This document shows positions 24,186-33,177 of a stretch of 39,075 nucleotides of DNA, one piece after another. Position numbers and translations under genes: made by a program. How positions within the stretch are numbered: the first letter of the stretch is position 1; each line of letters starts with the position of its first letter. Origin of the DNA: Bacillota bacterium (GTDB lineage Bacteria; Bacillota; Sulfobacillia; Sulfobacillales; Sulfobacillaceae); assembly GCA_021797515.1 (NCBI GenBank), contig JAJZZP010000145.1, positions 1-39,075 on the forward strand. The letters run 5' to 3'. The notes under the pieces were generated by a model that was not told the origin of the DNA, did not search any database, and was given only the letters and a program-made list of their open reading frames with translations.

Positions 24186-24989
24186 ATGATGGTGAAGATG
24201 CGTACGTTTGAGACTGAACAGTTGGCCACGGTGTATGTGGCCGCCATAATTGAAGGGTTAATTTCCGCTGTGGAACATCCTGTGCTGGGATTAGCGACTG
24301 GATCCACACCGGTGCAACTGTATCGGCAACTAGTCGCATTTCATCACCAAGGGTTGCAGTTTTCCCACGTGACCACCGTGAATTTGGATGAGTATGTGGG
24401 TTTGTCAGCGGACCATCCGCAAAGTTATCGTCGGTTTATGCATGATCATTTCTTTGGGCATATCGATATTTCTCCAAATCAAACTTTCGTGCCGAACGGA
24501 CAGGCATCGGATCTTGCCGCAGAGTGCGCTCGGTATGATAAAATTTTAGAGGTGCATCCCATTGATTTGCAAATTTTAGGCATTGGCCATAACGGCCACA
24601 TTGGATTTAACGAGCCCGACCAGGCACTGCAAACTAAGACCCATGTTGTGCGTCTGGCTGAGGATACGATTGTCGCCAATACCCGGTTTTTTGCCCGGCC
24701 CGAGGATGTTCCTACTGAAGCTATTACCATGGGGATTCAGTCAATTTTGCAGGCAAAATCCATTATTTTAATGGCATTTGGGCGGGACAAGGCGGCAGCC
24801 GTCAGACAAGCTTTGTCTGGCGAAGTTTCAACTAGTATGCCCGCTAGTTTTTTGCAAATGCATCCCCAAGTGACGTTTGTGCTGGATGCCGAAGCGGCCG
24901 TCGAAGTGAATCAGCGTGTGAATGATCTCAATCCCATTTATGGTACCGCAAATCCTTTTTGGGCTCCTTTGAGTAGGAGCTCGGAATAA
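24186..24989 (+). CDS. nagB: Glucosamine-6-phosphate deaminase
   Basis: This 267-residue cytoplasmic enzyme converts glucosamine 6-phosphate to fructose 6-phosphate and ammonia, joining amino-sugar salvage to glycolysis. Family signatures are clear: LGLATGSTPVQLY, TVNLDEYVGL, the active-site LGIGHNGHIGFNEP and AITMGIQSILQAKSIILMAFG. AGAGGTG lies immediately upstream, with ATG 24186 or 24189 both possible. It lies opposite the GntR-NamZ-PIG-L-GNAT genes but in the same functional cluster, and probably depends on the strong promoter at 23186. All key residues look present; length is normal (about 245-270). Confidence 0.95.
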   Translation: MMVKMRTFETEQLATVYVAAIIEGLISAVEHPVLGLATGSTPVQLYRQLVAFHHQGLQFSHVTTVNLDEYVGLSADHPQSYRRFMHDHFFGHIDISPNQTFVPNGQASDLAAECARYDKILEVHPIDLQILGIGHNGHIGFNEPDQALQTKTHVVRLAEDTIVANTRFFARPEDVPTEAITMGIQSILQAKSIILMAFGRDKAAAVRQALSGEVSTSMPASFLQMHPQVTFVLDAEAAVEVNQRVNDLNPIYGTANPFWAPLSRSSE

Positions 24990-25269
24990 CCAAGGTATGG
25001 GGTTGCTAATGCGGTGGGTGCCTGACGCAAAATGTTATTCTCCGAATAATTTCCACCGGATGGACGCCCGCACGGCCTGTCGCACTCTTCTCCGAAGCCA
25101 CCCCCGAGTAGAAGTATCTTGTGAGAACAGGGGAATGCGGGGTGGGTGTTGGCGCCAATTCAATTTGCTGTCATGAAGTCTCCCCCGACGTAACAATCCA
25201 AGGGATTCGCGTTGGGGACCGATCAAAAGCCCACCCGGCGTCTTTACGTTTTCGGGCAATGATGACAAT
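24990..25269. other. Gap with no recognisable gene
   Basis: This gap follows nagB. A minus-strand open frame (25035-25268) has no family resemblance and may be decayed coding DNA downstream of the oppF remnant. No clear nagB terminator was seen. Confidence 0.4.
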
Positions 25270-25617
25270 CCGGTTGAGTTGAAAAATTAATTGAGCCGAT
25301 TTGTGGTATTGGTGAAGCTTAGACCCCGTCTACTTGGCGACATCCTCCCCTTTATATACAATTTTTCCAGCCCACGGTCTTAATAATCGGACCAAAGTTT
25401 TGCTGGCAGTGGTCTAGCCGCTGCCAGGCTCTCTGACTAAACCCACAGTCTCATGACGTCGGAGGTCAAAGGACACGTGATTGACAGGTACGATCCAGCG
25501 CGCCTTGGTGTACCGCGATGGTGACGGAAACCGGACTTCCAAATCGGTAACGTGCAACAAAATGTCGGTATTGATATTAACGGCCATGCGTTTTTGCCTT
25601 CTGTTGTTGAACCACAT
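25270..25617 (-). pseudogene. oppF/dppF-type ABC ATPase remnant with stop at the Walker A lysine
   Basis: The N-terminal half of an oligopeptide-type ATPase is readable: LLHVTDLEVRF, then NHVSFDLRRHETVGLVREPGSG. A TAG stands exactly where the Walker A Lys codon belongs. The frame resumes as TTASKTLVRLLRPWAGKIVYKGEDVAK, meets another TAG, and ends with KLHQYHKSAQLIFQ, which normally leads into DPFGSLNP but here turns to unrelated sequence. The gene is dead. It resembles the intact OppF encoded at 34150-35121 in layout. Confidence 0.7.
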
Positions 25618-25647
25618 GGCATGCGATTAGGGATGATCGAACCTGCT

Positions 25648-25926
25648 CTAATTCGGGGAGAGTATTGCGACAAATGTTCTTACTAGTAGAGGACAGCGAT
25701 CGGCGTAAGCGCACCCTTTCGGAAAATCTCGGGGATCAGGCGGAGTGCCGGGAATTCCGATGGCCATGGCTTGGTCGTCAGTTAATCGAGGAAGGGCGCG
25801 AATCAATCCCTGGATGTAGGGATGATGCAGACCATCTGCATCATCCAGACTTGCCGCCCCGGTAATTTCCACGATTTTCCCAACGCGTACATAATGGCAA
25901 CTCGATGCGCTAATGTCGCAAATACC
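25648..25926 (-). pseudogene. oppD-type ABC ATPase C-terminal remnant
   Basis: The stretch encodes LAHRVAIMYA, then after a small frameshift KIVEITGAASLDD, HHPYIQGLIRALPRL, IPGTPPD and GCAYADRCPL. These are the oligopeptide-transporter ATPase C-terminus (HHPY and Cys-rich region). The N-terminal nucleotide-binding part is absent. It lies directly before the oppF remnant on the same strand, so an oppDF pair has decayed here. Confidence 0.7.
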
Positions 25927-26128
25927 GTGGGGGACCCCTTGGAATAACGTTTGTGGATCGAATCGTATCGAAAGGAAAAATGGCCCGGTAGTTTGTGAAC
26001 TTCTAGGCTGCCAGACGGTTTAGATGTGGGGGAAATGTATTGCCGCGCTGTGTATTATCAACATGATCCTGTTATTAATGGGAATTATCCGGGAAAACTA
26101 ACGAATTGCGAGAACACAGAAATATGCG

Positions 26129-26157
26129 TTGACTTTTGATAAAATGGGGGTGATAAT
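26129..26157 (+). promoter_or_regulatory. Promoter of the lacI-GH35-opp operon
   Basis: TTGACT (26129-26134), 17 bp, then GATAAT (26152-26157). This is a strong vegetative-type promoter about 30 bp upstream of the LacI-type regulator's ribosome binding site. No other good promoter was found before the GH35 or opp genes, so it may drive the whole 9-kb unit. Confidence 0.65.
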
Positions 26158-26191
26158 CAATAGAAACGATTCGACATCATTTGGAGGTTCT

Positions 26192-27226
26192 ATGGCTACC
26201 ATTCGGGATGTTGCGCGACTGGCTAATGTATCCGTGTCGACGGTGTCGCTAGCATTTTCTCAGCCGCATCGTGTGTCGGAGAGCACGCGCCTTCGCGTGC
26301 AAGAGGCGGTGGAACGCTTAGAATACCGTCCCAACGGAACAGCCCGGGATTTGCGGGTGAGAAAGACCAACACCATTGGGGTGTTGTTACATAACCTGAG
26401 TGGGCCGTTTTATTCCGAACTTATTCGGGGCGTTGAGGAAGTAGCCGATCGATTAGGGTTAACCACCATCGCGGCCGGGTGTTCAGGCTATGAAGGACAA
26501 GGTTCGGTCAGATTGTTGCATGAAGCCCGGGTCGATGGTGCGATTGTGCTGGACCCCAGTATCAAATCAGGCGATCTACTGCGTTATGCTCAGGAATCGC
26601 TGCCCATCGTGGTGTTGGATCGCCCGCTGTCGCGGGATTTTCAATCCGACTACATCAGTGCGGTCGCGGCAGACCACGAATTGGGAGGGTTTTTGGCGGG
26701 TAATCACCTCTTGGATCAAGGATTTCGCCGGTTTGCGGTGATTGCCGGCCCAGTCGATTCTGAGGATAGCCGCCTTCGCCACGTGGGGTTCTTTCGTGCG
26801 CTTCGGGCTGCCGACATCGATACGGTGACTATTCCTGTGATTCACAGCGATTTCACCGAGCTCGGGGGGATGCGGGCAATGGGCACCCTCTTAGAGCAAG
26901 GCTGGAGTCTGGATGCAGTCTTTGTGGCCAATGATGAAATGGCTATTGGGGCGTTGCAAGTGTTGGAAGGGCACCACGTGATGGTTCCGCATGACATCGC
27001 GGTGATGGGGTTTGATGACATACGCTTGGCGCGTTATGTGACCCCTTCGCTATCGACGATTCATCAACCGATGTATGAACTCGGGCAGGCCGCCATGAAA
27101 AAGTTGGAAGGCGCATTGAACGGCACTTCTACTGGCGGGCTTGAAATCCTTCCGGTAACATTGGTACCGCGCTCTTCCACGCTAGCCTCATTAGCCTCAG
27201 AGGAGGATTGCGCGCATGGCTCTTGA
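26192..27226 (+). CDS. LacI-family transcriptional regulator
   Basis: This 344-residue repressor starts with the LacI helix-turn-helix MATIRDVARLANVSVSTVSLAFSQ, then the hinge helix region RPNGTARDLRVRKTNTIGVL. A sugar-binding core follows with the family segments VFVANDEMAIGAL, VMGFDDIRLARYVTPSLSTIHQP and LVPRSST. GGAGG precedes ATG 26192, which decides the start. It overlaps the GH35 gene by 11 bp and heads its operon, so it likely senses a galactoside or the imported sugar and represses its own operon. Confidence 0.93.
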   Translation: MATIRDVARLANVSVSTVSLAFSQPHRVSESTRLRVQEAVERLEYRPNGTARDLRVRKTNTIGVLLHNLSGPFYSELIRGVEEVADRLGLTTIAAGCSGYEGQGSVRLLHEARVDGAIVLDPSIKSGDLLRYAQESLPIVVLDRPLSRDFQSDYISAVAADHELGGFLAGNHLLDQGFRRFAVIAGPVDSEDSRLRHVGFFRALRAADIDTVTIPVIHSDFTELGGMRAMGTLLEQGWSLDAVFVANDEMAIGALQVLEGHHVMVPHDIAVMGFDDIRLARYVTPSLSTIHQPMYELGQAAMKKLEGALNGTSTGGLEILPVTLVPRSSTLASLASEEDCAHGS

Positions 27227-29588
27227 GATGAAAAACCGGGCGTTTTGGCTAGACGGTCGTCCCCATTTCTTTTATGGCGGCGAACTGCATTATTTTCGGC
27301 TGCCACCTTCTCAGTGGGCCGACCAATTAGGGAGAATTCGCGAGATGGGGATCACGACGGTTAGTACCTATGTGCCCTGGCTTTGGCACGAACCGCAATC
27401 CCAAGAGTTCGACTTTACGGGGCAAACCCATCCGCAGCGCAATTTGATACTGTTCTTGTCGCTGGCTTGGGAGGCTGGCTTGACGGTCTTTATCAGACCG
27501 GGCCCTTATGTTATGGCAGAACTCCGGCAAGAGGGAATACCCGCTTGGTTTAAAGTGGACTTTCCAGAGGCAATGGCCCGGGGTTCCGATGGGGAGCCTC
27601 ACCCGACGGGCGTGGTGTCGTATTTGCATCCGGCTTTTTTGGGCCGAGTCGATAATTGGTACGCGCATTTGGCCAGAGCCATCCGGCCCTATTTTTCGGG
27701 ATCCGGGGGGCCCATTGTCATGACCCAAGTCGACAATGAAATCGGCATGTTGCATTGGGTCAGCGGTATGGGGGATCACCATCCACTCGTCCAAGATCGC
27801 TACCAAGAGTTTTGCCGAGTTACTCAAGCGGATCCGGCATCATATTGGACCTGGGGCAAGTTTTGGCGCACCTATCGGGCGGAGTATGCGGAGCATCTCA
27901 CTAACATGGCGGCAACGCATGGGTTCCCAGGCCCCTATGTGGTTAACGTGCATGGGTTTCGCGACTATTCATTTTACAGCCGTGGAGTGGACTATCCGAT
28001 TGGGTTGTCGCAGTTGTCCGGCGTATCGACCAGTTCTGTCAGGGTGCTGGGAGGAGACTTTTATCCTGGGCACGTCACCTATGACAACTTTCACGACTTG
28101 GCGCTCGCAACCCTTTACACGCGAAGTGTGAACCACGTGGATGCGGCGGCTTTCTCCCCGGAATTTCAGGCCGGTCGTTTTCAAGATCGTCCCCACCTCA
28201 ATGCGTCGGACTTGGACCTTTCTGCCCGTGTCAGCATGGCGTGCGGCCTTAACGGTATTAACTGGTATATGCTGTCCAGTGGCGAAAACCCGGACAACAT
28301 TGGGGTATTTGGCAAGGACCACAGCTGGCAGGCACCGGTGGGGCTTAAGGGCGAATATCGCCTATCGGCCAACGTGGTGGAGCATCTGGGGACGCTTTTG
28401 AAAAGTTATGGGGCAAGTCTGGTGCAAAGTCACGTCCAACCTGATATCCATATTGGATTTTATTCGGCGTATTACATGACAGAAGAGGCTGGGAGGCATG
28501 GAAAATCAAGCCCCGTGATTGAACGCATCGTTCGCCAGCGTGAAACGCTGCATTTCGATGGAATTTATCGGATCCTCGTGGCTGCCAATGTGCAGGTGCA
28601 AGCCACCTGGATTGATGGACCGACCAATCTGTTAGACCCCTCCACGTGTCCCAGCCTGTGGATGGCCACGACACGGTATATGGATGCCGACTCTCAAGAA
28701 CGGTTGGCGCAATATGTGGAGTCGGGCGGCATTTTGATCATGGGTCCCGAAATTCCTGACCAGGATTTGAATGCAGAACCCTGCCGGATCCTCTTGGAAG
28801 CTTTGGACTTGTCCCAACCCACCTCGGTTGGTCATCACGGGACGGCCGACATTGGTTCATGGCATTCAGTGTATTGCCCCCAGTACACCACTTTTCCAGA
28901 CAACCCTTCTCAAAGCGTCTGGGGGAGATTGGCGCCTAGCGGCGACGTGTTAATTTTTGGCCAGGCGATTGGCCAAGGTCGGGTGGTGGTCGTGGGGGTA
29001 GGCTGGCCTAGCCTTTATGACCGTTATCACGGGATGATCCGGGAATTGCTGGCGGCGATAACCGCGAAGCCTTTAACCTTAATAAGCGAGGACCCCTCGA
29101 TCCACGCGCTGGTCCGCCAAGGACCGTCCGGGAACTTTTTGTTCGCCCATAATTTTTCCGAAACCGCTTTAGATACTCATGTCACGTTTTCGATGGATGA
29201 TGATCAGACCCTTACCTGGCCGCTGTCAATTGAAGCGCGCCAGGGGTTAATGCTGCCGTTTGGGGGGGTAGAGCTGCCCCAAGCCCGGGTTCTGGTGGAA
29301 TTCACGACAGCGGAAATCAGTCAGGGAGAGGAGATGAGCTTATGGATTCACCGGTCTTGCAGTGCCGGATATGCGCTGTTGCAAAGTCTTGGGCCTGGCG
29401 AACCCGAAGTGACTATCCGGAGCGGCGCCGGGAGTGTGTCGGTGAATGGTGATCGCGTGACGGTGCGCTGGGACCATGCTCAGAAACCGGACCCTATTTC
29501 TTTAACCTGTCTGAGTGACGGGGTGCCGGTTCCGGGATTGGGTATGGTGCCGGTGCAAACTTCTTGTCAAAAAAAGGAGGATTATTAG
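27216..29588 (+). CDS. Glycoside hydrolase family 35 beta-galactosidase-like enzyme
   Basis: The 790-residue protein has the GH35 TIM barrel: GGELHYFRLP near residue 22, STYVPWLWHEP at about 50-60, FIRPGPYVMAE at about 92-102, then QVDNEIG with probable acid/base Glu175 and FSPEFQAG with probable nucleophile Glu316. Beta-rich domains fill the rest. GH35 enzymes remove terminal beta-galactose by a retaining mechanism. No signal peptide is visible, so cleavage should happen in the cytoplasm after import by the downstream Opp-type transporter. AGAGGAGG lies 9 nt before ATG 27216. Exact linkage specificity is unknown. Confidence 0.88.
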   Translation: MALEMKNRAFWLDGRPHFFYGGELHYFRLPPSQWADQLGRIREMGITTVSTYVPWLWHEPQSQEFDFTGQTHPQRNLILFLSLAWEAGLTVFIRPGPYVMAELRQEGIPAWFKVDFPEAMARGSDGEPHPTGVVSYLHPAFLGRVDNWYAHLARAIRPYFSGSGGPIVMTQVDNEIGMLHWVSGMGDHHPLVQDRYQEFCRVTQADPASYWTWGKFWRTYRAEYAEHLTNMAATHGFPGPYVVNVHGFRDYSFYSRGVDYPIGLSQLSGVSTSSVRVLGGDFYPGHVTYDNFHDLALATLYTRSVNHVDAAAFSPEFQAGRFQDRPHLNASDLDLSARVSMACGLNGINWYMLSSGENPDNIGVFGKDHSWQAPVGLKGEYRLSANVVEHLGTLLKSYGASLVQSHVQPDIHIGFYSAYYMTEEAGRHGKSSPVIERIVRQRETLHFDGIYRILVAANVQVQATWIDGPTNLLDPSTCPSLWMATTRYMDADSQERLAQYVESGGILIMGPEIPDQDLNAEPCRILLEALDLSQPTSVGHHGTADIGSWHSVYCPQYTTFPDNPSQSVWGRLAPSGDVLIFGQAIGQGRVVVVGVGWPSLYDRYHGMIRELLAAITAKPLTLISEDPSIHALVRQGPSGNFLFAHNFSETALDTHVTFSMDDDQTLTWPLSIEARQGLMLPFGGVELPQARVLVEFTTAEISQGEEMSLWIHRSCSAGYALLQSLGPGEPEVTIRSGAGSVSVNGDRVTVRWDHAQKPDPISLTCLSDGVPVPGLGMVPVQTSCQKKEDY

Positions 29589-31229
29589 ATGAGACGGCTA
29601 CACTTTGGATTGACTGCCGCAGCACTATCGGCAACAACTCTTTTCGCGTTGGCGGGCTGTGGCACGGCTCCGACGACCACTGCGGCGCAAAACGTACCGC
29701 TTACCGTTATTCCAGGATTAAACGGGGCGTTTGCCGATAATTTTAATCCCTACTCGTCTAGTGCGCTTAGCGGTACATTGGGATTGATATATCAGCCGCT
29801 GTTCTACTTCAATTTGGTAGGGCCCCAAGTCTACGGCCTATTAGGTCAGTCCTATCACTGGAGCCAGGGGAACCGGACGTTGACCGTGACCTTGCGTCCG
29901 CACGTGAAATGGTCCAACGGAACGCCTGTGACAGTCAGCGACGTGTTGTACAGTTACGACATCTTAAAAAAGTACCCGAGTCTCGATACCAGTGGGATTT
30001 GGAGCCACCTGAGCTCCGTGAGTGCTCACGGTACCAATCAAGTGGTATTTAAATTTCGACATGCAGATGTCCCGTACGGTAATTTTGTGATGGGGGATGT
30101 CTATATTGTACCCAAGAGCATCTGGAGCAAGTTCTCCAATCCAGCCAAGGTGACTAATACCAAACCGGTGGGCACCGGGCCGTACGTGGTCCATTCGTTT
30201 GCGACCCAGGCGTACACCTATGTGGCCAACCCGCATTATTGGGGCGGCAAGCCTAAAGTGCATGAGCTGAAGTACTTAGACTATAGCAGTGGACATAGCG
30301 CCGAGCTGGCCTTGGCCGCCGGCGGCATTGATTGGACCGATCTGTTCTTTCCTAATATCCAGAAAGTCTACGTCAGCAAGGCGCCTCAATACCATCACTA
30401 TTGGTTTTCCGCCGGGGGAACCAATATGCTGTACCCGAACCTGAAAAATCCCATTCTCTCCAAGCTTGCGGTTCGCCAGGCGATTAGCGACGCAATCAAC
30501 CGATCCAAATTGGATAAAGTAGGGGAGTATGGCTATGAAGCTCCGGCCACGCCGACCGGCTTGGTACTGCCTCCGCAAAAATCATGGATTGCGCCGAACT
30601 TGGCCAAACAGTACCGTCAATTTACCTATAGCCCCCAAAACGCGATTAGTACGTTGAAAGCCGCGGGATTCAAGCGTAACGCCCAAGGGGTGTTCACGAC
30701 ACCGAGCGGCCAACCCTTGTCCTTTACCCTGGATGTTGTGGCGGGCTGGCCCGACTGGGACGCTGACTGCGCTTTGATGGCAAGCGAATTGAAAAAAGTG
30801 GGGATTAACGTGACGGTGCAGCAGCTAAGCTTTGGGGCTTACTACTCCAACATTACCACGGGCCATTATCAACTGGCGATGTCCTGGAGTGGAAATGGGT
30901 CGACGCCCTACTACTTGTATCAAGCCTTATTGCAACCCAAAAACCCCGGGAATTTCGAGGGGTGGTCTAACGCCCAAACCAACGCGGCGCTGACCCAGTA
31001 CCGTCGTACCAGCAATGTGGCAATTCAGCATCAGGCCATCGATGCTTTGGAAAAGATCGTCGCGAAGAACCTTCCGGCCATTCCCCTGGTTTACGGCGCT
31101 ACCTGGTACGAATATAGCACGAAGCGCTTCACGGGCTGGCCCAGCGCACAAAACCCTTACGCACAGCCGGCGCCATACAACTATCCGGCCGAGGGGATTG
31201 TCCTCTCTCACTTGAAGCCGCGGACATAA
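29589..31229 (+). CDS. Opp/Dpp-type ABC transporter substrate-binding lipoprotein (SBP_bac_5)
   Basis: This 546-residue exported lipoprotein has a signal peptide ending in the lipobox LAGC (residues 21-24). The SBP_bac_5 pattern follows: NFNPYSSSALSGTLGLIYQPLFYF, LRPHVKWSNGTPVTVSDVLYSYD, GTGPYVVHSF, KLAVRQAISDAINRSKL and a C-terminal LPAIPLVYGATWYEY. Members bind peptides, but also cello-, xylo- and galacto-oligosaccharides. Beside GH35 and LacI an oligosaccharide is more likely here. AAGGAGG lies at the end of the GH35 gene and the ATG abuts its stop, so translation is coupled. Confidence 0.9.
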   Translation: MRRLHFGLTAAALSATTLFALAGCGTAPTTTAAQNVPLTVIPGLNGAFADNFNPYSSSALSGTLGLIYQPLFYFNLVGPQVYGLLGQSYHWSQGNRTLTVTLRPHVKWSNGTPVTVSDVLYSYDILKKYPSLDTSGIWSHLSSVSAHGTNQVVFKFRHADVPYGNFVMGDVYIVPKSIWSKFSNPAKVTNTKPVGTGPYVVHSFATQAYTYVANPHYWGGKPKVHELKYLDYSSGHSAELALAAGGIDWTDLFFPNIQKVYVSKAPQYHHYWFSAGGTNMLYPNLKNPILSKLAVRQAISDAINRSKLDKVGEYGYEAPATPTGLVLPPQKSWIAPNLAKQYRQFTYSPQNAISTLKAAGFKRNAQGVFTTPSGQPLSFTLDVVAGWPDWDADCALMASELKKVGINVTVQQLSFGAYYSNITTGHYQLAMSWSGNGSTPYYLYQALLQPKNPGNFEGWSNAQTNAALTQYRRTSNVAIQHQAIDALEKIVAKNLPAIPLVYGATWYEYSTKRFTGWPSAQNPYAQPAPYNYPAEGIVLSHLKPRT

Positions 31230-31246
31230 GATAGGAGGGCTCTTGC

Positions 31247-32233
31247 ATGCGCTTTGTCGGGCAACGTTTAGGTTTTCTGGTGCTGTCCTTATGGGCGGCG
31301 GCCACGATAAACTTTGTATTGCCGCGGTTGATGCCAGGTAACCCGGCCGTTCTGATGATTGGGCGGTTCAAAGGCCAATTGAGTGCACGCGCCCTCCATG
31401 CGCTGAAATTACAGTTTGGAATTACGCATCAGCCTCTGTGGCACCAATATCTGATTTACCTGGGCAATTTGGTGCACGGCAACTGGGGATTGTCGCTTAC
31501 CTACTATCCGGTCCCGGTGTCTCGCATTATCGCGGAAAGTCTCCCATGGACATTGGGGCTGGTGGGGGTATCGACGGTGCTTAGTGTTCTGATTGGGCTA
31601 GCGCTCGGTGTGTATACGGCCTGGCATCGAGGAAGCGCCTGGGATTCGATCTTGCCAACCATGGCCACCTTTACGGCTGCCATCCCCTATTTTTGGCTGG
31701 GTACTCTCCTATTGTTTGTGTTGGGATACTTGTGGCACTGGTTTCCTTTGGCGCATTCCTATTCTACAAGCCTGACCCCGAGCTTGACCTGGGCTTTTAT
31801 TCTCAGCATGCTATACCATGCGCTGTTGCCAGCGCTGACCATTGTCGTGAGCTCCATGGGCGGGTGGCTCTTAGGCATGCGCAACAATATGATTCAAACC
31901 CTGGGGGAGGATTACGTGATGTTTGGTGAAGCCCGCGGATTGTCAGATCGGCGTTTGATGGTGCATTATGCGGCACGCAACGCGATTTTACCCAGCATGA
32001 CCGGATTCGGAATGGCCATGGGGTTTGTAGTCGGCGGAGCGCTTTTGACCGAGATTGTGTTCTCATATCCCGGGGTCGGCTATCAATTATTGGCGGCCGT
32101 CCAGAATGAAGATTACCCGTTGATGCAAGGCATTTTCCTGATTATCGCGTTTTCGGTGCTGATGACGAACTTTTTTGTGGAGATTCTCTATGGCCGCCTT
32201 GATCCCCGAACGCGAGGCGGTGATGCGCAGTGA
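31247..32233 (+). CDS. Opp/Dpp-type ABC transporter permease 1 (OppB-like)
   Basis: The 328-residue membrane protein has six predicted helices and OppB-type features. These are a first helix from LGFLVLSLWAAATINFVLPRLMPG, the periplasmic loop with the QFGITHQPLWHQYLIYLGNLVHGNWGLS type of arrangement, and the EAA loop EARGLSDRRLMVHYAARNAILPS, which docks on the ATPase. It forms half of the channel. GGAGGG precedes ATG 31247. It overlaps the next permease gene by 4 bp (GTGA). Confidence 0.92.
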   Translation: MRFVGQRLGFLVLSLWAAATINFVLPRLMPGNPAVLMIGRFKGQLSARALHALKLQFGITHQPLWHQYLIYLGNLVHGNWGLSLTYYPVPVSRIIAESLPWTLGLVGVSTVLSVLIGLALGVYTAWHRGSAWDSILPTMATFTAAIPYFWLGTLLLFVLGYLWHWFPLAHSYSTSLTPSLTWAFILSMLYHALLPALTIVVSSMGGWLLGMRNNMIQTLGEDYVMFGEARGLSDRRLMVHYAARNAILPSMTGFGMAMGFVVGGALLTEIVFSYPGVGYQLLAAVQNEDYPLMQGIFLIIAFSVLMTNFFVEILYGRLDPRTRGGDAQ

Positions 32234-33177
32234 GTACGCCCTTAGGGTCTTCCATGACCACATCTCAGCCGACGTACACCCCAAAACATCAGCCCCGCTG
32301 GCAGGTCTGGATGGATATCGTCCAACGGGACAAGCGTCCGGTGTGGGGATTGGCTATTCTTTTATTCTTTGTAGGTTTAGCGGTATTCGCGCCGATTTTC
32401 ACCCCCTATTCGCCGACAGCTACAGCATTTACCCCGATGATGGGGCCAAGCGCACGCCATTGGCTCGGAACCACCGCGAGTGGCCAGGATGTGTGGTCCC
32501 AATTTCTTTACGGGGGACGGATCTCGCTGTCGGTGGGGTTCGCTTCGGGATTTATTGCGACGGTCTTGGCGGTTGCCTTGGGGATGCTGCCCGCGTATTT
32601 GGGTGGGTGGGTTGACACCCTGATGGCGACGGTGACCAATATTATGCTGGTCATCCCGGGATTGCCGCTTCTTATTGTGATCACGGCGTATGTGCATCAA
32701 GCCGGTCCCCTAACTATCGCGGTCGTGATTGCATTAACAGGCTGGGCCTGGGGGGCGCGGATTCTTCGGTCCCAGACGCTGACACTATCCCGTAGAGACT
32801 TTGTGAGTGCATCGCGCTTGGCGGGAGAAAGCCGATGGCGAGTGTTGGTGGCCGAAATTCTACCTAATATGCTGTCTTTAGTCGTTGCGAATTTGGTGTT
32901 TGCGACTATCGGAGCCATCTTAGCCGAGGCCAGTCTTGAGTTTTTGGGGCTAGGCAATCCGAGCGCGGTGACCTGGGGCACCATGCTGTTTTGGGCCAAT
33001 TCGGGAGGGGCGTTGCTGAGCGGAGCCTGGTGGTGGATTGTTCCTCCGGGGCTGGCCATTGCTCTCGTGGGATTGGGTCTGGCATTAGTGAACTTCGGCG
33101 TGGACCAACTGTCCAATCCGCGACTGCGTCTGAACCGGGTGCGTCTGCCCAAGGCGGACAAAGGAGTTACACGATGA
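32230..33177 (+). CDS. Opp/Dpp-type ABC transporter permease 2 (OppC-like)
   Basis: The 315-residue protein begins with a polar cytoplasmic N-terminus containing RPVWGLAILLFFVGLAVFAPIFTPY, typical of OppC. It then shows HWLGTTASGQDVWSQFLYGGRISLSVGF, the EAA loop ASRLAGESRWRVLVAEILPN and the C-terminal LSNPRLR. It pairs with the OppB-like subunit. The start is a GTG at 32230 within the stop of the previous gene, with GAGGCGG upstream. ATG 32254 is a poorer alternative. The end overlaps the next gene by 4 bp (ATGA). Confidence 0.92.
   Translation: MSTPLGSSMTTSQPTYTPKHQPRWQVWMDIVQRDKRPVWGLAILLFFVGLAVFAPIFTPYSPTATAFTPMMGPSARHWLGTTASGQDVWSQFLYGGRISLSVGFASGFIATVLAVALGMLPAYLGGWVDTLMATVTNIMLVIPGLPLLIVITAYVHQAGPLTIAVVIALTGWAWGARILRSQTLTLSRRDFVSASRLAGESRWRVLVAEILPNMLSLVVANLVFATIGAILAEASLEFLGLGNPSAVTWGTMLFWANSGGALLSGAWWWIVPPGLAIALVGLGLALVNFGVDQLSNPRLRLNRVRLPKADKGVTR

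Noticed and set aside
27327-27827. 166-codon minus-strand frame opposite the GH35 gene
   Set aside because: Shadow frame; the plus strand carries the catalytic GH35 motifs here.
32697-33161. 154-codon minus-strand frame opposite the OppC-like permease
   Set aside because: Shadow frame in GC-rich coding DNA without its own start signal.
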